Program-made: the position numbers and the translations under genes
Notes under the pieces: model-generated
What the model saw: only the letters and a program-made list of their open reading frames with translations
Told to the model about the DNA's origin: nothing
Databases searched by the model: none
DNA from: Rhodothermaceae bacterium bin80
Lineage (GTDB): Bacteria > Bacteroidota > Rhodothermia > Rhodothermales > Bin80
DNA: 33,757 nt
Reading direction: 5' to 3'
Assembly (NCBI GenBank): GCA_002238805.1
Contig: MPNB01000037.1
Coordinates: 1 to 33,757, forward strand
Part shown: piece by piece, positions 16,160-24,783 of the stretch
Position numbering within the stretch: the stretch's first letter is position 1
Layout: each line of letters begins with the position of its first letter

Positions 16160-16832
16160 GAGTCATACGGACACCCTACCGGACAACCTTCGTTACGTGG
16201 CGATTGAGGGCGTGATTGGAGTCGGTAAGTCACAACTCGCAAGTCTCTTAGCCGAGCGCTTTGATTTGCGACTCGTCTTGGAGGATTTTGAGGAAAATCC
16301 TTTTCTTTCTCGATTTTATCGCAATCCTTCACGTTGGGCCTTTCAGACGCAGATTGCATTCTTGGCCAGCCGGTATCGACAGTTGTCGACCCTTCGGACG
16401 ATGGACTTATTTCATAAAGGGGCGATTACCGACTACTCATTTGACAAGGATCGGATTTTTGCGCATATGTATCTCAGCGGTGAAGAGGTGGATATCTACG
16501 ATAAGTTATACATGCAGATGGAGATGAGTACACCGCAGCCAGATCTGGTCATCTACATACAATCCAGCCTTGAATGTTCTCTTGAACGAATTCGAGAGCG
16601 AAACATCCCTTATGAACGCGGAATTAATAGAGACTTACTGGAGCGTCTACGGGAGGCGTACATAGACTATTTTTTTCGATACACAAAAAGTCCGCTCCTA
16701 AACGTCAACGTTGAACAGATGGATTTCAAGGAACGGCCGGAGGACCTGGATGAACTGGCTCGAATTATTGTAGAGACCGAGCACTACGGGATCATGTACT
16801 ACAACCCAAGCAAGCCAGCATTATTTAAATGA
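16134..16832 (+). CDS. deoxynucleoside kinase (deoxyadenosine/deoxycytidine type)
   Basis: A 232-residue cytoplasmic kinase that phosphorylates deoxynucleosides with ATP. The P-loop GVIGVGKS is at residues 26-33. DYSFDKDRIFA near 100-110 corresponds to the conserved D-R-S-like nucleoside-binding segment. RIRERNIPYERGI near 160-173 is the arginine-rich LID, followed by a YIDYFFRY helix. Start 16134 overlaps folK by 26 bases; an ATG at 16143 in the same frame is an alternative. The exact base preference cannot be told from sequence alone. Confidence 0.9.
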   Translation: MKEMKPAHKSHTDTLPDNLRYVAIEGVIGVGKSQLASLLAERFDLRLVLEDFEENPFLSRFYRNPSRWAFQTQIAFLASRYRQLSTLRTMDLFHKGAITDYSFDKDRIFAHMYLSGEEVDIYDKLYMQMEMSTPQPDLVIYIQSSLECSLERIRERNIPYERGINRDLLERLREAYIDYFFRYTKSPLLNVNVEQMDFKERPEDLDELARIIVETEHYGIMYYNPSKPALFK

Positions 16833-17035
16833 ACCTCGTGTCCGGCATTCTGCTTGCGACGATTGGATACTTTCTATTGAGGGCAGTTTGGCGGTTGTTT
16901 AAGGCAGTGGAGGCGGACAGACCGGCTCCAAAGCCTCCCCGACCCCCATCATCGGGCGAGTTTGAGGACGAGTTTAACGAGATAGAGGATGCTCGCTGGC
17001 GCGATCTGCCCGGAGGCACTAGACACCGAACGTGA
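16829..17035 (+). CDS. small single-pass membrane protein, possibly DUF4834-like
   Basis: A 68-residue protein: one membrane helix at about 4-25 (SGILLATIGYFLLRAVW), a proline-rich basic linker (APKPPRPP), and an acidic C-terminus (EDEFNEIEDARWRDLP). The layout resembles the small DUF4834 membrane proteins of Bacteroidota, but similarity is limited to layout. The ATG overlaps the stop of the deoxynucleoside kinase gene (ATGA), so it is the last member of that operon. Its 3' end overlaps the convergent tonB-like gene by 17 bases. The function is unknown. Confidence 0.65.
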   Translation: MNLVSGILLATIGYFLLRAVWRLFKAVEADRPAPKPPRPPSSGEFEDEFNEIEDARWRDLPGGTRHRT

Positions 17036-17681
17036 AAGTGAGTCGTTGATTGCTCTCGACTGCAGCGCCTCCTTTTCGCGCCGGCCGGAACAGGGATCTC
17101 ATGGCGGCGCTCACAGCGGCTTCTTCCAATCCATGCCCAAGGGCATCCACCGGCTCACGTGTATTGTCCTTTTCACCAAGCAGGTAGCGCTCAACAATTT
17201 GCGGGGACTGCACGCGTCCTCGTTTGTCTACTACAAAGGCAACGACGATTTCTGCACGAATGTCGCGTCGTTCAGCAGATTTAGGATATTTGTGTATGGC
17301 GATACGGATTGGTTTTGGCGCCTCGGTTGCTGCGATTCCGGTTGATAGGGTTCCTTCGGGTTCCGTTGGCATTTCGTCCAAGGGTGGACCTGTAATCTCA
17401 AGAGGATCCAAGTCAAGCAGGACATCCTCTTCTAGGATGGTGTCATCCGGCGCGATTATGGGGGGGAGGGGAGCAGGGGGTGGGGGAGCACGCCGTGTTT
17501 GGCGAGTGGAGACGATCTCCTCCATTTGAATCATTTCCGGGCTGGAGTAGGTGATGTCGAGCGGTTTTGGTTCAGGTTCAATGGGCCAAAGCTTTATACA
17601 AAGCAGGATCAGCACCTGCGCCGCTATAATACTGGCAAACAGGCGCAGCGAATAAGAATCACCGTTGAAGTGGCGCCGCAT
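17019..17681 (-). CDS. TonB-family energy transducer protein
   Basis: A 220-residue inner-membrane-anchored protein. A membrane helix at about 11-30 (LRLFASIIAAQVLILLCIKLW) is followed by a proline-rich periplasmic stretch (RRAPPPPAPLPP) and acidic linker. The C-terminal TonB-type domain from about 125 contains YPKSAERRDIRAEIVVAFVVDKRGRV and ends AAMRSLFRPARKGG...FTFGV. Such proteins couple the ExbBD proton-motive-force machine to outer-membrane receptors. No exbB, exbD or receptor gene is in the window. It is convergent with, and overlaps by 17 bases, the small membrane protein gene. Confidence 0.85.
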   Translation of the reverse strand: MRRHFNGDSYSLRLFASIIAAQVLILLCIKLWPIEPEPKPLDITYSSPEMIQMEEIVSTRQTRRAPPPPAPLPPIIAPDDTILEEDVLLDLDPLEITGPPLDEMPTEPEGTLSTGIAATEAPKPIRIAIHKYPKSAERRDIRAEIVVAFVVDKRGRVQSPQIVERYLLGEKDNTREPVDALGHGLEEAAVSAAMRSLFRPARKGGAAVESNQRLTFTFGV

Positions 17682-18155
17682 ACCCAGAAAATCTTTTGTG
17701 CACCTCGTGGACCTAATCTATGGAAGGTAGCCTCAGTGCTGGTTAGGGATTATACCCTCATAATCAAGATTTGATGGCTTGAGGGCCTGTATCCGTCTTT
17801 GTTAGTACGGTATTCGGCATTGATGGGGTTCATTGAGTTCTTCGTTGAATTGCTCGAAGGTCAATCTGAGGTATCCGGTCGATATTTGTCGTCCCCATGC
17901 AGGCGCGGCACCCGGGCCATACGTTTCTGAGTATACCACATTTCAATACCATCCACCACAGACGCGCATAATGACCCGCATTCCGATCAGTCGGTTGGGC
18001 ATGGAGTAGCTGTTGTTCTGTACCCGGATGGTACTGCCCTTTGATACGGAAGTTACCCTCTATATTGGGCGTAGGTCACTGCTCTCCTTGTTGGGGAATA
18101 GCCCCCCTGTTCTGTGCGTACAATGTAAGGAAATGGGGAGGGCTTGGTCCTTCCG
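17682..18155. other. intergenic region without a supported gene
   Basis: I see no gene I can support in this stretch. It should hold the promoter of the tonB-like gene (minus) at its left end and that of the acidic lipoprotein gene at its right end. TACAAT at 18119-18124 is a good -10 candidate for the latter, without a matching -35. A short minus-strand frame around 17800-17930 has some protein-like residues (TFEQFNEELNEP) but is broken on both sides and unrecognised. Confidence 0.4.
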
Positions 18156-18224
18156 GGTCGTACGGTACGACCTAAATGTTTCATTTCAACCAGTTGGAGG
18201 AGGCTCCAAAAACATGAAACATTT
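18155..18224 (+). promoter_or_regulatory. structured 5' leader masking ribosome binding site and start codon
   Basis: Three inverted repeats lie back to back. First, GGTCGTA-CGG-TACGACC at 18156-18172. Second, AAATGTTTCAT at 18174-18184 is the perfect complement of ATGAAACATTT at 18214-18224, which is the start codon and next codons of the lipoprotein gene. Third, inside that 29-base loop, TTGGAG-GAGG-CTCCAA at 18194-18209 holds the Shine-Dalgarno GGAGGAGG (18196-18203). Folded this way, both the ribosome binding site and the AUG are base-paired. The repeats are seen directly; regulation, for example as an RNA thermometer or ligand-controlled switch, is inference. Confidence 0.55.
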
Positions 18225-18753
18225 CACTAAATCTTTCAAGCTCGGCTATGTCGCGGTGTTTATTGCGCTGGTGGCTGCAGGCTGCGAATCGTCTGTGAAT
18301 GAGCCACAGCACGCCGACTCACCAAACGACAACGGGGAACTTCTAACTCTGATAGAATCATTGGACCCGATGGTATTAATGCAACTGTCCCGGCAATCGG
18401 ATGCTCTTCTACCTTCGGCCCAACAAGGTGACCGCGGCACCTTGTCCAACGGCACGCACTGGCGCAATATTTCAGACTGGGAGGCATTTGGACTGGGGTT
18501 TTCCGGGTTGCGTCCACTTGGTATTGACGAAGCCGCTTCAGTCACGATTGACTGTCAGGAAGAAACAGACGCCAACCGGTTCAAGAAGGCTGCATTTGCG
18601 AACTGTGTGGCAGATATGATCAATATCTGTGACGGTGCAGATGTGTACAACGATGATGAAACTGGCCATACCAACACTGAAGGCTACAATCGTGTCTATG
18701 ATGACGATGGCGACGAAAATCATGTGGCTTGTGATTTTCAAGATGAAGATTGA
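18214..18753 (+). CDS. secreted acidic lipoprotein, possibly calcium-binding
   Basis: A 179-residue predicted lipoprotein: signal MKHFTKSF... with lipobox LVAAGC and Cys24. I chose ATG 18214 because of this signal and the GGAGGAGG ten bases upstream, the strongest Shine-Dalgarno in the window; longer in-frame versions have no signal. The mature part has no recognised fold. Its C-terminal third has several cysteines (DCQEETDAN, ANCVADMINIC) and is rich in Asp: YNDDETGH, then VYDDDGDENHVACDF. The last motif loosely resembles the DxDxDG...C of Excalibur-type calcium-binding repeats. It is a single gene flanked by long non-coding stretches. Confidence 0.7.
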   Translation: MKHFTKSFKLGYVAVFIALVAAGCESSVNEPQHADSPNDNGELLTLIESLDPMVLMQLSRQSDALLPSAQQGDRGTLSNGTHWRNISDWEAFGLGFSGLRPLGIDEAASVTIDCQEETDANRFKKAAFANCVADMINICDGADVYNDDETGHTNTEGYNRVYDDDGDENHVACDFQDED

Positions 18754-19255
18754 GTTCAGGTTCCTTCCTGGTTAGGGGCTGAGCCCCATCGTGTTAGTGC
18801 CCTTAAATTGTCTCTGTGAGCCTCTGACAATGGCCGGAGAGAGCAAGCTAACTGGATCTGGCGGGTAAAAAATACCTAGCCTGGATGCAGCATCCAGACC
18901 ACCTGCCTCCATCTGTGCAGTACGGTAAGTTCTAATCCCCCGGAGTTCCTGCTGATGCGCCACGGCAACCCGCTGATATTCTCTCACCTGACACAATTGC
19001 CAAACACAAACGTACCCAAGTCAACATGGAATTCTCGGACGGATACAACAGGTAAGCCTAGGACAGGGTTGAATTGTGGAGATTCTGATATATTACGGGG
19101 GCTATCACGATTCGTGTGAAATTGGTGATTTTAGGACGAAATGATTTCTGAATTCCAGGATCCGGTAGCCTGTTAAGTCCATTACCGATTAACGTTGACC
19201 ATTGAACAGTGCAGCGCTATTCATTGCTAAAACAGGTATAGTGATTGGAATATCG
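18754..19255. other. intergenic region with two hairpins, no supported gene
   Basis: No convincing gene. GGGGC-TGA-GCCCC at 18775-18787 lies just after the lipoprotein stop, without a U-run. CTGGATG-CAG-CATCCAG at 18881-18897 is a perfect 7-bp hairpin; on the minus strand it is followed after nine bases by TTTTTT, so it could end minus-strand transcription. A TTGACC at 19195-19200 with TATTCA 17 bases later is a possible second promoter towards carA. Confidence 0.45.
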
Positions 19256-19283
19256 TTAACGTGCGTATCTTTCTCGCTATAGT
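19256..19283 (+). promoter_or_regulatory. candidate promoter of carAB
   Basis: TTAACG at 19256-19261 and TATAGT at 19278-19283 are separated by 16 bases, a reasonable sigma-70-type match (4/6 and 5/6). The start of transcription would be near 19290, immediately before the leader ATG at 19291 and upstream of the terminator, so transcripts must pass the terminator to reach carA. Confidence 0.4.
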
Positions 19284-19290
19284 CCTTTAC

Positions 19291-19332
19291 ATGGAGTTAA
19301 GGCCTTCTCGGGCTTCGAGAGGGCTTTTTTAG
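19291..19332 (+). CDS. possible 13-residue leader peptide of carAB (MELRPSRASRGLF)
   Basis: A short frame runs from ATG 19291 to TAG 19330-19332 and lies exactly over the terminator hairpin. Three of its 13 codons are arginine (AGG, CGG and AGA at positions 4, 7 and 10). CarAB makes carbamoyl phosphate for arginine and pyrimidines, so ribosome stalling on Arg codons could open the terminator. No Shine-Dalgarno is present, and with the nearest promoter candidate the message would be almost leaderless. Translation is unproven; the frame could be chance. Confidence 0.35.
   Translation: MELRPSRASRGLF
19302..19330 (+). terminator. intrinsic terminator in the carA leader
   Basis: A 9-bp stem (GCCTTCTCG with CGAGAGGGC, one G-U pair) with loop GGCTT is followed directly by six T. 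This is a classic rho-independent terminator. It ends 33 bases before carA and lies about 550 bases after the previous gene, so it more likely acts as an attenuator in the carAB leader than as the end of the lipoprotein gene. Confidence 0.8.
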
Positions 19333-19363
19333 GGAATTATACGGAGTACAGAAACTGAGATAA

Positions 19364-20464
19364 ATGAGTTTTGAACCACAACCCTCCAAGCTAGCGCTGG
19401 CCGACGGAACAGTAGTAGTGGGTACAGCCATCGGTGCCAGCGGAGAAAGTGGTGGTGAACTCTGTTTTAATACGAGCATGACAGGGTACCAGGAAATCCT
19501 CACTGATCCATCCTATCACGGGCAGATCATGATGATGACCTATCCTCACATCGGCAATTATGGTGCTCACGACGACGATACGGAGGCAGCTAGACCAATG
19601 GTTTCTGCCTTGGTTGTGCGAGCCTTCTCGCGTGAATATTCCAATTTGTTGGCGCAGGAATCCCTGCACAACTATATGGACAGGCACGGCTTGGTTGGCA
19701 TTACGGGTGTGGATACCCGCAAACTGGTTCTACATATTCGGGAGAGCGGTGTCATGAATGCCGTGATTTCGTCCACAGATCTGGATGATACTTCGCTCGT
19801 AGAAAAAGCACGGGCATGGCCCAGTATGGATGGACTGGAGTTGGCTTCCCGGGTAACCTGCAGCGAACCATACACCTATTCGGATACGGACGGTCTTCGC
19901 ATAGCGGTGTACGATTTTGGGGTTAAAACCAACATTCTGCGTACGTTTGCAGCCTTGGGATGCAGTGTTAAGGTCTTTCCCGGACAGACGCCGCTCAAGG
20001 ACGCGCTGACTTGGTCACCCGATGGTCTATTCTTTTCAAATGGCCCGGGGGATCCAAGAGTTATGCCGGAAGCGATCGCCTGCGTCCGGGAAGCAATGAT
20101 GACTGGTGTACCGCTCTTTGGGATTTGCCTTGGACACCAGCTTATGGCTTTAGCACAGGAGATAGGCGTATTCAAGATGTATGTTGGCCATAGAGGTGCG
20201 AATCAGCCGGTAAAAAATATGAGGACTGGCAGAGTGGAGGTAACCACGCAGAATCATGGGTTCTCGGTAGATCCAGAGTCTATATCCAGTGAGTTGGCTA
20301 ACATTTCTCACGTGAACCTGAATGACCAGACGATAGAAGGTCTGCGCTTCGAAGGTTTTCAAGGATTCAGTGTTCAGTATCACCCAGAGGCATCACCAGG
20401 GCCTCACGACAGTCGCTATTTATTTGAAGAGTACTTGCAGATGTGCTCAAAAGCCAGGTCCTAA
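19364..20464 (+). CDS. carA: carbamoyl-phosphate synthase small subunit
   Basis: A 366-residue glutamine amidotransferase subunit that supplies ammonia to CarB for carbamoyl phosphate synthesis (arginine and pyrimidine pathways). The N-terminal CarA domain has FNTSMTGYQEILTDPSYHGQI and HIGNYG. The class I amidotransferase domain has FFSNGPGDPR, the nucleophile Cys255 in GICLGHQ, and QYHPEASPGPHD with the catalytic His and Glu. Length is close to the E. coli protein. carB follows after 3 bases. Expression is probably controlled by the terminator in the leader. Confidence 0.97.
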   Translation: MSFEPQPSKLALADGTVVVGTAIGASGESGGELCFNTSMTGYQEILTDPSYHGQIMMMTYPHIGNYGAHDDDTEAARPMVSALVVRAFSREYSNLLAQESLHNYMDRHGLVGITGVDTRKLVLHIRESGVMNAVISSTDLDDTSLVEKARAWPSMDGLELASRVTCSEPYTYSDTDGLRIAVYDFGVKTNILRTFAALGCSVKVFPGQTPLKDALTWSPDGLFFSNGPGDPRVMPEAIACVREAMMTGVPLFGICLGHQLMALAQEIGVFKMYVGHRGANQPVKNMRTGRVEVTTQNHGFSVDPESISSELANISHVNLNDQTIEGLRFEGFQGFSVQYHPEASPGPHDSRYLFEEYLQMCSKARS

Positions 20465-20467
20465 CTG

Positions 20468-23299
20468 ATGCCACGGCGCACAGATATTCACAAGATTTTA
20501 CTGATCGGGTCGGGTCCTATCATTATCGGCCAGGCCTGCGAGTTCGATTACTCAGGAACACAAGCCTGCAGAGCGCTCCGAAAAGAGGGCTACGAGGTTG
20601 TGTTGGTCAATTCGAATCCAGCTACGATCATGACCGATCCCATTACTGCGGATCGAATTTATTTGGAAGAACTGACTGCGCCATCCATCCGCAGGATTGT
20701 AGAAGAGGAGCGACCTGACGCTGTGCTACCTACCATGGGAGGACAGACGGGATTGAACTTGGCTGACGAATTACAGCGACAGGGATATTGGGAGGCGCAG
20801 GATGTGAAAGTAATCGGCGTAGATATAGATGCAATCCATATTACAGAGGATCGGCAGCAGTTTCGTGATCTGATGGAAGAGATTGGTGTGGATCAGGCGC
20901 GCAGCCAAGTGGCTAGAAGTCTGCTGGAAGCGAAGGAGGTCATACAATCTCTGGGCGGGTTACCGGTGGTTATTCGGCCATCTTTCACCTTGGGTGGTGC
21001 AGGCGGTGGAATCATATGGAGTCCCAGGGAACTGGAGAGGAAGGTTATGCGGGGGCTCGAACTCTCCCCAGTCCATGAAGTCCTCGTGGAAGAATGTGTG
21101 TATGGCTGGAAAGAATTTGAGTTGGAATTACTGCGTGATCGAAATGATAATGTGATCATAATCTGCACAATCGAGAATGTGGATCCCATGGGCGTCCATA
21201 CAGGGGATTCGGTGACGGTAGCACCGGCCCAGACGCTTACAGATAAGCAGTTCCAACATATGCGGGACACAGCTATCCGCATGATGAGATCCATTGGAAC
21301 CTTCGCAGGCGGTTGCAACGTGCAGTTCGGGATTAACCCGGTGGATGGACGCATGATTGCCATTGAAATTAATCCACGGGTCTCCCGTTCATCAGCGCTT
21401 GCGTCAAAAGCAACCGGATATCCGATCGCGAAAGTCGCGGCTAGGCTTGCTGTCGGATATACCCTGGATGAGTTAAAAAATGACGTAACCGAAACTACGA
21501 GTGCTTGTTTTGAGCCGGCAATTGATTACGTGGTAACCAAGATTCCCCGTTGGAATTTCGAGAAATTCGAAGGCGTGGATGAGGAGTTGACCACACAGAT
21601 GAAGGCGGTTGGGGAGGTAATGTCCATTGGGAGAACCTTCACAGAAAGTCTGCAGAAGGCGTGGCAGAGCCTGGAAATCGGCTATGCAGGCCTGGGGGCA
21701 GATCGGGAAAACCCGGATCGACCCAGCGTCCGCGAGCGCCTGCGCAAGTCATACTGGGATCGGACGCTCCAAATCAGGAATGCATTTATGCATGGTGCTT
21801 CCATGGATGAGGTGTACGACATTACGCGGGTTGATCCTTGGTTCTTGCAGCGAATAAGGATGCTCGTTGATCTGGAAAAAACATTCCAAAGGTTACGCCT
21901 ACAGGATATCACGGCAGAGCAAATGCTGGATTTTAAACAGCACGGCTATTCGGATGTCCAGATTGCGTGGCTCGTGGCGGATGAAGTGAGTGAAGAAGAG
22001 GTACGTCAATATCGCCTGTCTCAGAATATCCGTCCCCAATTTCTTCTGGTCGACACGTGTGCAGGAGAGTTTCCGGCAGCTACCCCATACTTCTACTCCT
22101 CCTACGAAAGTGCAACAGAGAGCCTGGTCTCTGACCGGAAGAAGGTTATCATACTTGGCAGTGGACCCAACCGAATTGGTCAGGGGATTGAGTTTGATTA
22201 CTCCTGCGTCCACGGAGTGCAGGCAGTGCAGGAAATGGGCTATGAGGCAATAATGATCAATTGCAACCCCGAAACCGTATCGACGGATTTTGATATTGCA
22301 GATAAGCTTTACTTTGAACCTGTATTCTGGGAACGTGTACTTGATATCATTGAACACGAGAAGCCCAAGGGCGTCATTGTCCAACTTGGTGGGCAGACAG
22401 CATTAAAACTCGCAGGGAAGCTTTCTGAGCGGGGGATAAAAATATTTGGTACCTCCTATGAGCTTATGGATTTGGCCGAGAACCGGGGCAAGTTTTCCGA
22501 GATTCTCAAAGAGTTGGAGATCCCCTTCCCACCATACGGCATGGCTCGGACGGTATACGAGGCGGTACGAGTAGCCGAGTCCATTGGATATCCAATCCTT
22601 GTGCGACCCAGTTACGTTCTGGGTGGTCAGGGAATGAGAATTGCCATCAACAAGGAAGAGGTTGAGCGTTATGTGACCGATATCTACACACTCCTGCCCG
22701 ACAATGAGATTCTGCTTGATCTATTCTTAAACAATGGCATTGAGATTGATGTAGATGCCGTACGCGATGCTGATGGTGATGTATGGATTACGGGAATCAT
22801 GCAGCATATTGAACCTGCAGGTGTGCACTCCGGTGACTCCACAGCTGTTCTGCCACCGTATTCTCTGAGTGAATCAGTCATTGAAGACATTAAGAAATAC
22901 ACCATAGCTATCGCGAATCGTTTGGAGGTACTGGGATTAATGAATGTGCAAATGGTTGTGCAAGGAGAAATGGTTTACGTGATTGAGGCCAATCCTCGTG
23001 CGTCCCGTACAGTTCCGTTCGTCGCAAAGGCTACGGGAGTGCCGGTGGCTCGAATTGCCAGCAAAGTTATTCTGGGAGCCAAACTCAAAGATTTCAGGGC
23101 TGAGGGTGTATTGAATTCCAGTTTGAAAGGGTACGCAATCAAAGAACCTGTTTTCTCGTGGTCCAAGTTCCCGGAAGTGCGAAAAGAGCTTGGCCCGGAA
23201 ATGAAGTCCACAGGTGAGACCATTGTCTTTGTGGACGCGCTCACCGATAGTCACTTTGAGCGTCCATACGAAATGCGCAACCTCTACCTGTCACGTTAG
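20468..23299 (+). CDS. carB: carbamoyl-phosphate synthase large subunit, without MGS-like domain
   Basis: A 943-residue synthetase that uses two ATP to make carbamoyl phosphate from bicarbonate and ammonia. Both halves are visible. The first begins [21 protein letters not shown] and has [12 protein letters not shown] and [20 protein letters not shown]. The second begins [19 protein letters not shown] and has [11 protein letters not shown] and [18 protein letters not shown]. It ends soon after GPEMKSTGE, so the C-terminal MGS-like domain (about 130 residues in E. coli, where UMP and ornithine act) is absent. Similar short forms are known in Flavobacteria. yebC starts 3 bases later. Confidence 0.96.
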   Translation: MPRRTDIHKILLIGSGPIIIGQACEFDYSGTQACRALRKEGYEVVLVNSNPATIMTDPITADRIYLEELTAPSIRRIVEEERPDAVLPTMGGQTGLNLADELQRQGYWEAQDVKVIGVDIDAIHITEDRQQFRDLMEEIGVDQARSQVARSLLEAKEVIQSLGGLPVVIRPSFTLGGAGGGIIWSPRELERKVMRGLELSPVHEVLVEECVYGWKEFELELLRDRNDNVIIICTIENVDPMGVHTGDSVTVAPAQTLTDKQFQHMRDTAIRMMRSIGTFAGGCNVQFGINPVDGRMIAIEINPRVSRSSALASKATGYPIAKVAARLAVGYTLDELKNDVTETTSACFEPAIDYVVTKIPRWNFEKFEGVDEELTTQMKAVGEVMSIGRTFTESLQKAWQSLEIGYAGLGADRENPDRPSVRERLRKSYWDRTLQIRNAFMHGASMDEVYDITRVDPWFLQRIRMLVDLEKTFQRLRLQDITAEQMLDFKQHGYSDVQIAWLVADEVSEEEVRQYRLSQNIRPQFLLVDTCAGEFPAATPYFYSSYESATESLVSDRKKVIILGSGPNRIGQGIEFDYSCVHGVQAVQEMGYEAIMINCNPETVSTDFDIADKLYFEPVFWERVLDIIEHEKPKGVIVQLGGQTALKLAGKLSERGIKIFGTSYELMDLAENRGKFSEILKELEIPFPPYGMARTVYEAVRVAESIGYPILVRPSYVLGGQGMRIAINKEEVERYVTDIYTLLPDNEILLDLFLNNGIEIDVDAVRDADGDVWITGIMQHIEPAGVHSGDSTAVLPPYSLSESVIEDIKKYTIAIANRLEVLGLMNVQMVVQGEMVYVIEANPRASRTVPFVAKATGVPVARIASKVILGAKLKDFRAEGVLNSSLKGYAIKEPVFSWSKFPEVRKELGPEMKSTGETIVFVDALTDSHFERPYEMRNLYLSR

Positions 23300-23302
23300 C
23301 AG

Positions 23303-24022
23303 ATGGCTGGACATAACAAGTGGTCAAAGGTTAAGCGGCAAAAGGCGGTCACCGACAGCCGTCGTTCGAAGGCTTGGGCCGTAATCACGCGTGACATTAT
23401 GGTAGCTGCCCGTGAGGGTGGTAAGGATCCAGATATGAATACGCGCCTCGCGCTTGCCATCCAAAAGGCCAAGGGCAAGAATATGCCCAAGGAAAATATC
23501 GAACGGGCAATTAAACGTGGGTCTGGAGAAATTGAAGGGCAGGATTACAAGGAATGCACGTACGAGGGATACAGCGCGCAAGGAGTAGCGGTCATGGTTG
23601 ATGCATTGACGGACAATACAAATCGTACAGTTGCCGATGTGCGCAGCGTGTTTGCCAAGAGTGGAGGGCGTCTGGCTAAATCAGGTAGCGTCGCTTATCT
23701 CTTTGAGCGCAAAGGGTTGATTCAGGTTGATTCGGGGAGCATAGATGAGCTGGAGCTCTTAGAACTTGTGGCGGATAGTGGTGCGGATGATATGGAAAAA
23801 GACGAGGATGCGTTCGTGGTTATCACACCTGTGGAAGCTTTTGAAGCAGTTCAGACCGAGATTGCTAATGCCGGAATAAAAATTGAGGAAGCACGTCTTG
23901 TTCGGGTTCCGATGACGAGCGTTAAAAAGGAAGTCGACCAAGTGCGTCAGACGGAGACATTGGTGACAAAGCTGGAGGATCTGCAAGACGTACAGGAAGT
24001 CTTCACCAATCTTGAGATGTGA
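23303..24022 (+). CDS. yebC: YebC/PmpR-family protein (TACO1-like)
   Basis: A 239-residue protein of the universal YebC family. It starts MAGHNKWSKVKRQKAVTDSRRSK, the family hallmark, and continues NTRLALAIQKAKGKNMPKENIERAIKRG and EGYSAQGVAVMVDALTDNTNRTVADVRSVFAKSGG. Family members have been described as DNA-binding regulators (PmpR) and as factors that help ribosomes through difficult stretches (YebC/TACO1), so the molecular role here cannot be fixed from sequence. It lies directly before ruvC, as in many bacteria, with TGATG overlap. Confidence 0.95.
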   Translation: MAGHNKWSKVKRQKAVTDSRRSKAWAVITRDIMVAAREGGKDPDMNTRLALAIQKAKGKNMPKENIERAIKRGSGEIEGQDYKECTYEGYSAQGVAVMVDALTDNTNRTVADVRSVFAKSGGRLAKSGSVAYLFERKGLIQVDSGSIDELELLELVADSGADDMEKDEDAFVVITPVEAFEAVQTEIANAGIKIEEARLVRVPMTSVKKEVDQVRQTETLVTKLEDLQDVQEVFTNLEM

Positions 24023-24564
24023 TGAAAGTTTTGGGTATTGATCCCGGTTCGTTACAGACCGGTTATGGCATTATTGATGAGGACAATCGAGTTCATGGAT
24101 TTGGGGCAGTCGCGTTCTCTGGTGATCATGTGGTACGTGTTCAAGCTATTTATCACGAGATAACCCGGTTGGTCAAAGAATTAAAGCCAAATACCTGTGG
24201 CATCGAAATGCCGGTTTATGGAAGGAATCCGCAGGCCATGCTTAAGCTTGGCCGTGCCCAAGCCGCGGCCATGCTGGCGGTTCTGAATCAGGGGGTATCG
24301 GTAACACAGTACACCCCCAAGATGATTAAGCGATCCGTGACGGGCAATGGCAATGCCAGCAAACAGCAGGTAACCTATATGGTCAGCAGTATGCTGGAAT
24401 TTGGTGAATTGAACCACGAGCTAACACACGATGCCTCAGATGCATTGGCAGTTGCGTTTTGCCATAAAGAGCGGGAATTGACGGGCAAACAATCGGGAGA
24501 ATCACGCTACAACAGTTGGGCCGCTTTTGTACGAGCAAACCCGGACCGTGTGGTCGGAAGTTAG
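24022..24564 (+). CDS. ruvC: Holliday junction resolvase RuvC
   Basis: A 180-residue endonuclease that cuts four-way DNA junctions in recombinational repair, working with RuvAB. The four acidic catalytic residues are all present: Asp7 in GIDPGS, Glu62 in GIEMPVYGRN, and Asp137 and Asp140 in HDASDALAVAFCH. The ATG overlaps the yebC stop by one base; a GTG one codon earlier is an alternative. ruvA and ruvB are not in this window. Confidence 0.95.
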   Translation: MKVLGIDPGSLQTGYGIIDEDNRVHGFGAVAFSGDHVVRVQAIYHEITRLVKELKPNTCGIEMPVYGRNPQAMLKLGRAQAAAMLAVLNQGVSVTQYTPKMIKRSVTGNGNASKQQVTYMVSSMLEFGELNHELTHDASDALAVAFCHKERELTGKQSGESRYNSWAAFVRANPDRVVGS

Positions 24565-24783
24565 CGACAGACACACCCTGTAAGCTATAATTCGGTGGAG
24601 TCGAAAGCCACGGGGTTGTGTAGGCGGGAGTAGCGTTATATGATCGGCTACTGCGGACTCAGTAGGATGGGCCAGGGTGCTTCGGATTTGGCAGATTTTT
24701 TTATCGGGGAGATTGGCGTTTTTTGTTGAACATTGAAAGAGGGTTTGCGTTAGCGCGCGTGGCTAGCAAATTCTTATAGTTCA

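Noticed and set aside
17780..17950. protein-like residues on the minus strand (TFEQFNEELNEP)
   Set aside because: The frame is short, closed on both sides and lacks a start; I could not connect it to any family, including transposases.
18013..18213. 67-residue extension of the acidic lipoprotein
   Set aside because: It would remove the lipoprotein signal from the N-terminus and ignore the strong Shine-Dalgarno next to ATG 18214; it also covers the structured leader.
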